Shown piece by piece: positions 7,762 through 15,570 of a stretch of DNA of 64,000 nt. The stretch is taken from contig CAMHKQ010000008.1 of NCBI GenBank assembly GCA_946185745.1, positions 1 through 64,000 on the forward strand. The letters are read 5' to 3'. This stretch comes from an uncultured Bacteroidales bacterium. GTDB taxonomy: Bacteria; Bacteroidota; Bacteroidia; Bacteroidales; UBA932. Below the pieces are notes generated by a model. The model did not search any database and was not told the origin of the DNA. It saw only the letters and a list, made by a program, of their open reading frames with translations. Position 1 is the stretch's first letter; every line of letters begins with the position of its first letter. The position numbers were made by a program, and so were the translations under genes.

Positions 7762-8583
7762 ATGCCTAAAATGCGCAAAACCCTGCCCGCAGAACTCCCT
7801 GAACCTGTAATTATAGACGTCGGGGCGCTTGCCGAATCGTGCCGCAGCGGCAGCACGGCGCTGGTGTGCGTGCTGGGGCCTACCGCATCTGGGAAAACCC
7901 GTTATGCCGTCAATCTGGCAAAGCAGATCGGCGGATGCGAAATCATCTCCGCCGACTCGCGCCAGGTGTACCGGGGCATGGACATCGGCACCGGCAAAGA
8001 CCTCGGGGAGTATGACGGCGTGCCTTATCATCTCATTGACATCGCCGACCCCGGCACGCAGTACAATGCGCATCTTTTCTGCCGCGATTTCGCTGCCGCT
8101 TATGCAGATATCCGTTCGCGCGGGGCAATCCCCATCCTCTGCGGCGGTACCGGCCTGTATATCAGTGCGGTAACGGGAGGTTACGACTTCAAGGGCACCA
8201 AGCCTCTTTCGGCTCCGACGGAGAAGGGAAACGCCGGGATAGGCAACGTCTTCTTCATAGGCACGCTTGTCAGCCGCGAAGTTAGGAACGAACGGATCGA
8301 CGCCCGCCTGAAAGCGCGGCTTGGTGAGGGGCTGGTGGAGGAGGTGAGGAGCCTGCTTGACGGCACAAATCCCGCCTGCAACGGCAAAGCGGTGCCGGCC
8401 GAAACCCTTCTTGGCTACGGGCTGGAGTATAAATTCGTCACTCTCTTCATTCAAGGCAAATTAACTGAAGATGAGCTATTTACGAATCTTTCGACCGCGA
8501 TTCACCAGTTCGCCAAGCGCCAGATGACCTGGTTCCGGGGCATGGAACGTAGCGGTATCGACATCCATTGGGTGCAGGTATGA
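7762..8583 (+). CDS. miaA: tRNA dimethylallyltransferase (MiaA), short form
   Basis: Transfers the dimethylallyl group to A37 of tRNAs reading UNN codons. The P-loop GPTASGKT follows a roughly 35-residue N-terminal extension. SADSRQVYRGMDIGTGK and the GGTGLYI motif are intact, as is the C-terminal RQMTWFR. At 273 residues it is shorter than the usual 300-320: the region after GGYDF, where the helical tRNA-binding insertion normally sits, is reduced. Bacteroidota often carry two MiaA paralogues, so this could be the shorter one. It lies between smpB and a tRNA gene. Confidence 0.88.
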   Translation: MPKMRKTLPAELPEPVIIDVGALAESCRSGSTALVCVLGPTASGKTRYAVNLAKQIGGCEIISADSRQVYRGMDIGTGKDLGEYDGVPYHLIDIADPGTQYNAHLFCRDFAAAYADIRSRGAIPILCGGTGLYISAVTGGYDFKGTKPLSAPTEKGNAGIGNVFFIGTLVSREVRNERIDARLKARLGEGLVEEVRSLLDGTNPACNGKAVPAETLLGYGLEYKFVTLFIQGKLTEDELFTNLSTAIHQFAKRQMTWFRGMERSGIDIHWVQV

Positions 8584-8593
8584 TTTTTTTTTA

Positions 8594-8601
8594 TATCTTT
8601 G
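8594..8601 (+). promoter_or_regulatory. -7 box for tRNA-Ala(CGC)
   Basis: TATCTTTG followed by GCAGTCC, 12 nt before the tRNA. TTGG at 8568-8571, 22 nt further upstream, is a possible -33 element overlapping the end of miaA. Confidence 0.65.
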
Positions 8602-8613
8602 CAGTCCTTATCC

Positions 8614-8686
8614 GGGGTATTAGCTCAGTTGGTAGAGCGCAAGGTTCGCAATCTTGAGGTCAGGGGTTCGACCCCCCTATGCTCCA
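8614..8686 (+). tRNA. tRNA-Ala (anticodon CGC)
   Basis: 73-nt cloverleaf: acceptor GGGGTAT/ATGCTCC, D arm GCTC/GAGC, anticodon stem CAAGG/TCTTG around loop TTCGCAA (anticodon CGC, reading GCG), T arm AGGGG TTCGACC CCCCT, discriminator A. The G3:U70 alanine identity pair is present; CCA is not encoded. A CGC isoacceptor beside GGC fits a GC-rich genome that uses GCG codons heavily. Confidence 0.94.
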
Positions 8687-8720
8687 CAAAAAAAGTCCGC
8701 CAGTCGGCGGATTTTTTTTG
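8687..8720 (+). terminator. Terminator of tRNA-Ala(CGC)
   Basis: Stem TCCGCC (8696-8701) with GGCGGA (8706-8711), loop AGTC, then eight T. As at the other tRNA-Ala, an inverted copy of the tRNA 3' end (GTGGAGCAT) follows the T-run and extends the possible stem into the tRNA. Confidence 0.8.
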
Positions 8721-8920
8721 TGGAGCATGTCAATTACAACCCCCAAACCCCCTTGAAAGGGGGCTTAGTCGCTTCGCTCCGATTCATATCGTTCGGCGGA
8801 TTTTTTTGTGGAGCACGTTGATGACAACCCCCAAACCCCCTTGAAAGGGGGCTTAGTCGCTTCGCTCCGACTCGCGTCGTTCGGCGGATTTTTTTGTGGA
8901 GCATGTCAATTACAACCCCC
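8706..8920 (+). repeat. Tandem 88-89 bp extragenic repeat, about 2.5 copies
   Basis: Units start at GGCGGA (8706, 8795, 8883). Each runs GGCGGA, T-run, GTGGAGCAYG, a short variable stretch, ACAACCCCC, AAACCCCC, TTGAAAGGGGG and CTTAGTCGCTTCGCTCCGA. The third unit is cut after ACAACCCCC. Cores at 8736 and 8824 are identical over about 47 nt and match the copy at 7001-7052. The rest of the gap up to 9064 holds a possible gene remnant and the next promoter. Confidence 0.9.
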
Positions 8921-8936
8921 CTGAATGTTCAGGCTT

Positions 8937-9002
8937 TTATCCCATGAGGACATCGAGCACCATCATCAGGGCAAAGCCCAATGCAAAGATACTGTTTTTC
9001 CG
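8937..9002 (-). pseudogene. Possible 3' remnant of a ZIP-type metal transporter gene
   Basis: The minus strand encodes 21 codons, RKNSIFALGF followed by ALMMVLDVLMG and a TAA stop, resembling the last transmembrane helix and C-terminus of ZIP family zinc/iron permeases. A TGA precedes it in frame and no start is present. CTGAA..TTCAG follows the stop. The similarity is from memory of the family's C-terminus and is short, so chance is not excluded. Confidence 0.3.
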
Positions 9003-9049
9003 TCAGCATTTCAATGAATGCCTGTGTGGATTATGTCGGAACAATTTTC

Positions 9050-9057
9050 TACCTTTG
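9050..9057 (+). promoter_or_regulatory. -7 box for the AspT/YidE-type transporter
   Basis: TACCTTTG with exactly 7 nt to the ATG at 9065. Confidence 0.6.
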
Positions 9058-9064
9058 CCACGAT

Positions 9065-10738
9065 ATGGTGAATCTGTTTACACAACGAGATACTGCCAGT
9101 GCCATTTTTATCCTGGCCCTGGTGATTGCTTCCGGCCTGTATATCAGCAAATTCAAAATAAAAGGAATCTCCCTGGGTACGACCTGGATCCTGTTTATGG
9201 GAATCCTCCTGGGGCATCTGGGGCTCAGGATAAATCCCACGATCCTGTCCTTTATCAAGGATTTCGGCCTGATTCTCTTTGTCTTTGCCATCGGCCTGCA
9301 GGTAGGTCCCGGCTTTTTTCATTCTTTCCGCAAAGACGGCCTGCCGATGAACATGCTTTCACTTGCCATGGTGCTCCTTGCTGTAGCCACCACTTACGTC
9401 ATTCACCTTGTAAGCGGGGAAAACCTGGGAATAATGACAGGTATAATGTCCGGAGCGGTAACGAATACACCGGGACTGGGTGCCGCCCAGCAGACACTTT
9501 CTGAAGCCACGTCGGCATCTGCGGAGATTTCCGATGCCGCATCCGGAATCGCATCGGCCTATGCCGTTGCCTACCCTCTGGGCGTGCTGGGTGCAATCGC
9601 CGTCCTGCTCTTTTCCAAGGCGCTCTTCAGGGTGGACTTGAAGGCGGAACAGGAGAAGGCGTCCGCATCTGACGACGATGAAGGCAACGCCTTCCGCCTG
9701 GCCTGCAAGGTGGAGAATCCAGCCCTCTTCGGCAAAACCGTTCAAGACATCGTGGGTGATGAAAATGCGGACCACCTCGTAATTACCCGCATGAAGCGGG
9801 GCGACAAGGTATTCTTCCCTGATTTCGGGCTGCCGCTTGAGGAAGGCGACAAACTCCTCATAGTGACGGATGTCCAGCACAAGGAAAAGGTTCGCATCAT
9901 CTTTGGCGAGGAATATCCGGTAGACATGAACGAATGGCGGCCCAGCGGCACAAAGCTCATTACCAGCCGCCTGTCCATCACCAAATCGTCCATCACCGGC
10001 AAGAGCCTGCGCAAGCTTGACATCCGTCGCAAATACGGCGTCACCGTGGCCAGGATCCTCCGTGCGGGCGTCGACCTTCAGGCCGATGCCGACCTCATCC
10101 TCCAGGTGGGTGACAGCCTCAAGGTGGTAGGTTCGGAAGAGGGCATTGCCCGTCTGGCCAAACTGGTAGGCAATGAACCTGAGACATTGCACAAGCCCAA
10201 TCTCGTTCCCATATTCTTCGGAATCGCCCTGGGAGTGGCTTTGGGCATGCTGCCTATCAGGTTCCCGGGGATGCCGCAGCCGCTCAAACTCGGCCTGGCC
10301 GGCGGTCCCCTGATTGTAGCTATCCTGCTGGGGAACTTTGGTCCGCAACTCAGGATTACCACCTACACAGCCCTTAGCGCCAATCTCATGATACGGGAAA
10401 TAGGCATCTCACTGTTCATGGCGGCAGTCGGACTCGGAGCTGGCAAGACCTTCGTGGCAAGTCTGGCCGGAGGCGGATATATGTGGGTGCTTTACGGTGT
10501 CTTCATCACGCTGATTCCCATGACGCTCATAGCGCTCATTGCCCGCTACATTTTGAAGATGGACTTCTTCAAGATTTGCGGTCTCCTAGCCGGAGGGACC
10601 ACCGACCCGGCGTTGCTTTCCTTTTCCGAACAGATGTTCGGGAGCGGCCGAATCGCAGTCAACTACGCTACGGTGTATCCCCTCACGATGTTCCTGCGTG
10701 TCGTAGCCGCCCAGGTATTGATAATGATAATGCTATAA
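9065..10738 (+). CDS. AspT/YidE/YbjL-type membrane transporter
   Basis: Inner-membrane protein of the aspartate:alanine exchanger family. Two hydrophobic halves (about residues 10-190 and 375-555) each carry the duplicated AspT/YidE/YbjL domain (for example GAVTNTPGLGAAQQ and LLAGGTTDPALLSF). Between them lie two TrkA-C (RCK_C) domains at roughly residues 200-370. I start at ATG 9065 (MVNLFTQRDTAS) because it follows the promoter box and the first helix; the longer frame upstream is not conserved-looking. Substrate unknown: an amino or dicarboxylic acid antiport is plausible from family knowledge. A lipoprotein gene follows after 3 bp. Confidence 0.85.
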   Translation: MVNLFTQRDTASAIFILALVIASGLYISKFKIKGISLGTTWILFMGILLGHLGLRINPTILSFIKDFGLILFVFAIGLQVGPGFFHSFRKDGLPMNMLSLAMVLLAVATTYVIHLVSGENLGIMTGIMSGAVTNTPGLGAAQQTLSEATSASAEISDAASGIASAYAVAYPLGVLGAIAVLLFSKALFRVDLKAEQEKASASDDDEGNAFRLACKVENPALFGKTVQDIVGDENADHLVITRMKRGDKVFFPDFGLPLEEGDKLLIVTDVQHKEKVRIIFGEEYPVDMNEWRPSGTKLITSRLSITKSSITGKSLRKLDIRRKYGVTVARILRAGVDLQADADLILQVGDSLKVVGSEEGIARLAKLVGNEPETLHKPNLVPIFFGIALGVALGMLPIRFPGMPQPLKLGLAGGPLIVAILLGNFGPQLRITTYTALSANLMIREIGISLFMAAVGLGAGKTFVASLAGGGYMWVLYGVFITLIPMTLIALIARYILKMDFFKICGLLAGGTTDPALLSFSEQMFGSGRIAVNYATVYPLTMFLRVVAAQVLIMIML

Positions 10739-10741
10739 AAT

Positions 10742-12343
10742 ATGAAAAAGACTTTATTCCTTCTCCTCGCTGCAGCAGCCGTCTGCGCTTGCGACAATTC
10801 ACCCAAATCTCCATTCACCAGAAAAGTGGAGGATTATGCTGTTGTAACCATTCCAGTTCCGGATTTGAGCGGCATCACCGACAACGGGAAGGAAGTACTG
10901 AACCTCTACCGTTTCGCCGCTGACGAGGTGGACGCCATCTATTGGGAACAGTATTTCGGCGACAAGAACGCCCTCATGGCCGGAATCGACGACCCCGGCC
11001 AGAAAGAGTATGCGGCAATCAACTATGGTCCCTGGGACCGCATTGACGGAAAATCCTTCGTCGAAGGATACTCCGACCGTCTTTCCGGAGCCGGATTCTA
11101 TCCTGCCGACATGACCGTGGAGGAGTTCGACGCCTGGGACAATCCCGATAAACTTAGCCCGTATACAATGATCCGCCGTGCAGGGGACGGCTCGTTGGAA
11201 GCCGTCTGGTACCACGATGCATACAAGGAGCATATCGGCAAGATTGCCGCTTACCTGACCGCGGCCGCCGACATCACCATCAAGCCCAGCGTAAAGAAGT
11301 ACCTTCTCTCCAAGGTTCAGGCCCTGCAGACAGACAACTATTACCAGAGCGGCATCGACTGGCTGGAAATGGACGACAGTAAGATGGATCTGGTAATCGG
11401 CCCGAATGAGAATGCCGACGACCAGTTCCTTGGCATCAAGCGCTCTTATGAGGCTTTCGTCCTCCTGAAGAATGAGGCCAGGACGGCCGAGCTGACAGAG
11501 TTTGTATCCAGGCTCGGAGAATTCCAGCAGGATCTTCCGGGAGACCCGGCATACAAGGCTTTCCAGCCCGGAACAGGTTCAAATATATTCTCCTGCGATG
11601 CGCTGTATTACGCAGGCAAGGCCAATGCCGGTATTAAAGTCATTGCGCTGAACCTTCCCTTCGACCCAGACGTGCAGAAGGACAAGGGCACCCGCACCAT
11701 CCTGTTGGACAATGTGATAAACGCCAAGTTCAACAGCATTGTGGCTCCGGCCGGGGAAATCCTTCTGTCCGGTGAAGATGCCGCACACCTGTCATCGGAC
11801 GCTTTCTATTGGAACGTCGTATTCAGGGAAGTGGCTCACGGCCTCGGTGTCAAGGAGACTGTAAACGGAAAGGGACGCGTCGACGAGGCTCTCGGCAACA
11901 CTGCATCGACTTTCGAGGAAATAAAGGCAAATGTCGCCGGTATCCTGCTGGTGTGCAATCTGCAGAGCCACTTCGACATCCATCATCTTTTCACACGGGA
12001 AGATGCAATGGCAACCTTCTTCGTCTCGCTCGTGCGTTCCGAACGCTTCGGAGAAGGTTCCTCTCTTGGCCGCACCAACGCCATTATCTATAATTACCTG
12101 CATGAAAACGGAGCCTTCCAGCGCCTTCCGGCAGGACAGTATGCGCTGAACTATGACAAGATGGAGAATGCGCTTTCCGAACTTACAGCTCTTGTCCTGA
12201 AGACCCAGGCCACGGGAGACTATGCCTTCGCCAAAGCGTTTGAAGACAAGTACTCCAAGCGCAGTGAAGAATATAACGCAGATGTGCGGAATCTTGGCCT
12301 CGAAAGGGTTCCGTTGGATATCCGCTTCGACTTCAAGAAGTAG
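10742..12343 (+). CDS. M49 (dipeptidyl peptidase III)-like lipoprotein with altered zinc motif
   Basis: Signal peptide with lipobox (AAAVCAC, Cys17), then a 500-residue domain resembling bacterial M49-like zinc peptidases. The expected HEXXH helix reads FREVAHGLG, so the first His is Arg362 (codon AGG) while E363 and H366 remain. The third-ligand region reads FEEIKANVAG (E392/E393), where active relatives have EExKAD. A His to Arg change by this codon needs two base changes, so a simple sequencing error is unlikely. It may be a non-catalytic peptidase homologue. It follows the transporter gene by 3 bp and its end overlaps the convergent next gene by 11 bp. Confidence 0.6.
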   Translation: MKKTLFLLLAAAAVCACDNSPKSPFTRKVEDYAVVTIPVPDLSGITDNGKEVLNLYRFAADEVDAIYWEQYFGDKNALMAGIDDPGQKEYAAINYGPWDRIDGKSFVEGYSDRLSGAGFYPADMTVEEFDAWDNPDKLSPYTMIRRAGDGSLEAVWYHDAYKEHIGKIAAYLTAAADITIKPSVKKYLLSKVQALQTDNYYQSGIDWLEMDDSKMDLVIGPNENADDQFLGIKRSYEAFVLLKNEARTAELTEFVSRLGEFQQDLPGDPAYKAFQPGTGSNIFSCDALYYAGKANAGIKVIALNLPFDPDVQKDKGTRTILLDNVINAKFNSIVAPAGEILLSGEDAAHLSSDAFYWNVVFREVAHGLGVKETVNGKGRVDEALGNTASTFEEIKANVAGILLVCNLQSHFDIHHLFTREDAMATFFVSLVRSERFGEGSSLGRTNAIIYNYLHENGAFQRLPAGQYALNYDKMENALSELTALVLKTQATGDYAFAKAFEDKYSKRSEEYNADVRNLGLERVPLDIRFDFKK

Positions 12344-12983
12344 CGTCGTCCGGCCGGTCGCGCTTGAGCGCGGCGACGGAAAGCATCAGGTTCCTGATTG
12401 AAAAGAAGATGGAGAACTGGCCTATGGCAAGCACCCAGTCGTGGCGGATGATACCGTAGCTGATAATCATCGAAGAGCCGATGATTGCCAGAACCCAGTG
12501 CCCCAGGGGCAGGACCGACTTTTTCCGCTTGTAACTGTAAACCAGCTGGTAAACCGAGCGTATCTCATAGGTGAACTGGCCCAGCACGCCGTAGGCCAGC
12601 AGCAGCGGCGGAACGTCCTTGTTCTTCAGGAACGTCTGGGTGAAAGTGGGAATATCCTTGACTATCAGGGCCAGGATGACCACCGGGAACAACGCCTGCA
12701 CGATGAAGACGATGCGCGGCACCTTCTTGTACAGGCCCATGATGCCGATATTCCACATGTAGATATAATATCCCACGCTCTCGCCGAAGATGATGGAAAA
12801 GTCTTTCCGGAGCCAGCCGTAGATATAGAGGATGACCGCCCCGATGCTGCTGAGCACCCAGTAGATGCCCGGCGACTCCACGGCATGCGATTTTTCCGAC
12901 AGGTACCACTGGATCAGGATCCTGAGGCCGTACACCGCCATTCCCGTCAATCCCAGGAGATAAACCCATGCCGGACTGTTCAT
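12333..12983 (-). CDS. Lipid-A-disaccharide synthase N-terminal-like (LAB_N) membrane protein
   Basis: 216-residue polytopic protein with about six to seven hydrophobic segments. The internal duplication (LRILIQWYLSEKSHAVESPGIYW..., then RSVYQLVYSYKRKKSVLPLGHW...) is typical of the LAB_N domain, which is PQ-loop-like. Stand-alone LAB_N proteins are common in Bacteroidota; a role in lipid or envelope metabolism is assumed, not proven. It lies 6 bp downstream of the aminolipid synthase gene in the same direction, which supports a lipid-related role. Confidence 0.75.
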   Translation of the reverse strand: MNSPAWVYLLGLTGMAVYGLRILIQWYLSEKSHAVESPGIYWVLSSIGAVILYIYGWLRKDFSIIFGESVGYYIYMWNIGIMGLYKKVPRIVFIVQALFPVVILALIVKDIPTFTQTFLKNKDVPPLLLAYGVLGQFTYEIRSVYQLVYSYKRKKSVLPLGHWVLAIIGSSMIISYGIIRHDWVLAIGQFSIFFSIRNLMLSVAALKRDRPDDATS

Positions 12984-12989
12984 AATGCT

Positions 12990-14819
12990 CTATACGTTTT
13001 CAGTGCCGTAGAAGTGCCGGAGAACCTTGTTCTGGATTTCGGTCGGAACGGAACGGACGAAGGATTTGATGCTGGCCGGCGGGAAATCGGGAAGGCGCAG
13101 CACTATCATCGAGTCGACGCTGTCTGAGAAATCCGGGTCGACATTGACGCAGGACACTTTGGCCCCGCAGCTGAAATACTTGCGCACCAGGACGGGAATC
13201 CGGTATTTGCCGTCGGAAATGGCGCTCAGCAGCCTGTCGAAGGCATCGATATCCTTCTCGGGAACCTGCAGCAGCTGATCCGGGTCAACCCTCAGATAAT
13301 CAGGCTTGAACGGCACCGTGGCGGTAGCGAAACCGGCGGCATTCTCCATCTGGAAGTCGCGCTTCAGGAAATGTACGATCAGGCTCTTGTAGAAATCGGG
13401 CATCGCTGCGCTAATGGTCACCAGGCCCACACAGCATTCCACGGCAGGATCTTCCGTTATACCTACGCACAGGCCGGCCAGAAGCAGCTTCAGGGGCAGC
13501 ACATCGCGCTGATACTCTTCCCTCACAAAAGACCGCCCAAGCTCCACCGCATGGGAAAGGATCGGCTCCGCATCGGGACCGAAGTGCAGAAGCGTGGACG
13601 TATAGAAGCCCGGCACGCCGCCATGCGAGGCGCTGATGTCCGGACCGAACCCCATACGATACGCTCCGGTAATCTCGCCGTTGGGGATATTCCACAGAAC
13701 CAGATGGCGGTAATAGTTGTCGTACGGGTCGGTGTCGATCGATTTACCCGTCCCCTCGCCTATGGCGCGGAAAGTGGCTTCGCGGAGCCGGTAGAGCTCA
13801 CGCATGGCATCGGGGGCGTCTGCCGCATCGAGCAGATATGCTCGGAAATCGCCCGTTTCGAAGAGGATGTGATCATCCAGCGCGGCCATCTGGCTGCGGA
13901 CGAGTTCGGGATCGACCGGAGCGATAATATCCTCCATATTGCCCTGTTCGCGCTTTCCTGAGAAATCCGGAAGGCACTGGGCCTCAAGAGCATAACAGCG
14001 GCTGCGGAGATATTTGCCGAGGGCCTGGGCGTCGAACGCCCCAATCTGCGCTGCCGGAATGGCCTGGCCGATGCGCACCTTCACGTTCTTCCCCTTCGCG
14101 CCGGTCATCTCACGGACGAGACGGAGGGTGCGGAGGATGGGATGGATGCGCCCCAGTATGTGGAAAGTCCTGGAATTGGTGCCGTCGAAGTAAATCGGCA
14201 CCACCGGGAGACCGGAATTCAGGACCAGCTTCATCATGTTCTCGGCCCAGGGCTTGTCTTCCACCACCCGCTTGCCGCCGATGGCGGTGCGGTCTTTCTT
14301 CTTCTGCCAGGTTGCCACTTCCCCTGCCGGAAACAGCCCCAGCGCTCCACCACCGGAGATATGCTCCAGCGCAGTGCGGATGCCGGAAACGCTCTTTGCC
14401 CCCCCGGTAGCGAAGTTGTCTACCGGAATGAACCAGTCCTTCAGATGGGCGACCATCGAAAGGAAGTACGTGGTAAGGATCTTGTAATCGGGCCGGCGGG
14501 AACCTACGACAGAATTCAGGATCATGCCGTCGACGGCGCCGAAATGATGGTTGGAAACCGTGATGAAGCCCCCTTCCGCAGGGATATGGGCGAGCTGCTC
14601 CTCGGGGATTTCATAAGTGACACCCAGATCCTCCAGCACTCCTTCGGAGAAGGCGGGACCGTCCGGCCTGGCCTTGCTGGCATGGATACGGTTCGCCTTG
14701 CCCATCCCGAGCACGCCGAAAAGCAGCCGGGTGAGGACCTTTCCGGAGAGGCCCTTAACACCGAGGGCGTCCTGCATTGTCTTGTGGTCCAGTAAAGGCG
14801 GGTTCACAGTTTTTGACAT
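12990..14819 (-). CDS. Bifunctional aminolipid synthase (OlsF/GlsA-GlsB-type fusion)
   Basis: Two acyltransferases in one chain. The N-terminal half (about 80-290) is PlsC-like with HX4D at H92-D97 (NHHFGAVD) and the FPAGE motif. The C-terminal half (about 300-590) is an OlsB/GlsB-type GNAT-like N-acyltransferase with AVELGRSFVREEYQ near 424-437. In known OlsF proteins the C-terminal domain N-acylates an amino acid with a 3-hydroxy fatty acid and the N-terminal domain adds the second acyl chain. In Bacteroides the equivalent two genes make glycine lipids, so glycine is a likely substrate here (inference). Cotranscription with LAB_N is likely. Confidence 0.8.
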   Translation of the reverse strand: MSKTVNPPLLDHKTMQDALGVKGLSGKVLTRLLFGVLGMGKANRIHASKARPDGPAFSEGVLEDLGVTYEIPEEQLAHIPAEGGFITVSNHHFGAVDGMILNSVVGSRRPDYKILTTYFLSMVAHLKDWFIPVDNFATGGAKSVSGIRTALEHISGGGALGLFPAGEVATWQKKKDRTAIGGKRVVEDKPWAENMMKLVLNSGLPVVPIYFDGTNSRTFHILGRIHPILRTLRLVREMTGAKGKNVKVRIGQAIPAAQIGAFDAQALGKYLRSRCYALEAQCLPDFSGKREQGNMEDIIAPVDPELVRSQMAALDDHILFETGDFRAYLLDAADAPDAMRELYRLREATFRAIGEGTGKSIDTDPYDNYYRHLVLWNIPNGEITGAYRMGFGPDISASHGGVPGFYTSTLLHFGPDAEPILSHAVELGRSFVREEYQRDVLPLKLLLAGLCVGITEDPAVECCVGLVTISAAMPDFYKSLIVHFLKRDFQMENAAGFATATVPFKPDYLRVDPDQLLQVPEKDIDAFDRLLSAISDGKYRIPVLVRKYFSCGAKVSCVNVDPDFSDSVDSMIVLRLPDFPPASIKSFVRSVPTEIQNKVLRHFYGTENV

Positions 14820-14826
14820 CGAATCG

Positions 14827-14834
14827 CAAAGTTA
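14827..14834 (-). promoter_or_regulatory. -7 box for the aminolipid synthase gene
   Basis: TAACTTTG on the minus strand, exactly 7 nt before the ATG at 14819. Confidence 0.6.
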
Positions 14835-14942
14835 ACTATAATATCTTATGTTGCAAAGTATCGGCCGGAAATCCGCCGTTTATCCGCTCAACTATTGTTT
14901 CGATGGCTTTCGGGGAGCGCACCGATAGTAAGCAAAATATTC

Positions 14943-15014
14943 TTGTGAATTCAATTATTATTTCTATTTTTGTGAACTGAAAGTGATATACAACACCACT
15001 ATGAGTTCACAAAA
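14943..15014 (+). promoter_or_regulatory. abiE promoter and operator
   Basis: -33-like TTG at 14943-14945, 19-nt spacer, -7 box TATTTTTG at 14965-14972. TTGTGAA half-sites lie at 14943 and 14970, and an 11-bp perfect inverted repeat TTTTGTGAACT/AGTTCACAAAA (14968-14978, 15004-15014) spans the transcription start and first codons. This is the layout expected for autorepression by an AbiEi antitoxin. Confidence 0.7.
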
Positions 15015-15570
15015 TCGACTTCTTCTGGATGTCTACAAGGATAAAGCAAGTGTTTTCACTATGCAGGGGATAGCCATGGCCTATGGTCAGGGGCTGGACA
15101 GAGATATGGTGAAGAACAGGATGATCGGGTATGTCAGAAAGGGGGAGATCCTCAACCCGCGAAAGGGAATCTATGCAAAACCGGGTTACGACGAGAAAGA
15201 GCTTGCCTGTCTTCTTTATACCCCCTCATACATTTCCCTGGAATATGTGCTCCAGCGAGCCGGCATCGTTTTTCAGTATAGCGACGAAATCACCTCCGTC
15301 GGGAATCTGAGCCGGAGTATTGTGATTGACGGGAAGGTGTACCGCTACCGGAAGATCAAGGGTGAGATCCTCGTCGACACTTCGGGCATCATCCGGGAAG
15401 GCAATGTGAATATCGCTTCCCCGGAAAGGGCTTTCCTGGATACGCTTTACCTGGACAGCAACTACTATTTTGACAATCCCTCTTCCCTGGACAAGGAAAA
15501 GGTTATGTCACTTCTCCCCATTTACAACAGCAAAACACTTGAACAGCGGGTCTCGACAATACTTGGATGA
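15001..15570 (+). CDS. AbiEi-type antitoxin
   Basis: Antitoxin and transcriptional repressor of a type IV AbiE system. The N-terminal 70 residues form a winged-helix-type domain (VFTMQGIAMAYGQGLDRDMVKNRMIGYVRKGEI, then GIYAKPGYDEKELACLL), followed by the antitoxin domain with YISLEYVLQRAG and the conserved SPERAFLDTLYL. I use ATG 15001; an in-frame GTG at 14983 lies between promoter and operator and is less likely. The stop overlaps the toxin start (ATGA), so translation is coupled. The operator covers the promoter and first codons. Confidence 0.85.
   Translation: MSSQNRLLLDVYKDKASVFTMQGIAMAYGQGLDRDMVKNRMIGYVRKGEILNPRKGIYAKPGYDEKELACLLYTPSYISLEYVLQRAGIVFQYSDEITSVGNLSRSIVIDGKVYRYRKIKGEILVDTSGIIREGNVNIASPERAFLDTLYLDSNYYFDNPSSLDKEKVMSLLPIYNSKTLEQRVSTILG

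Noticed and set aside
8706..8920. Tandem 88-bp repeat as a CRISPR array
   Set aside because: Unit is one long repeated sequence with no unique spacers and no cas gene is nearby.
8896..9504. 202-codon frame starting in the tandem repeat
   Set aside because: Begins inside repeat sequence and overlaps the transporter gene in another frame.
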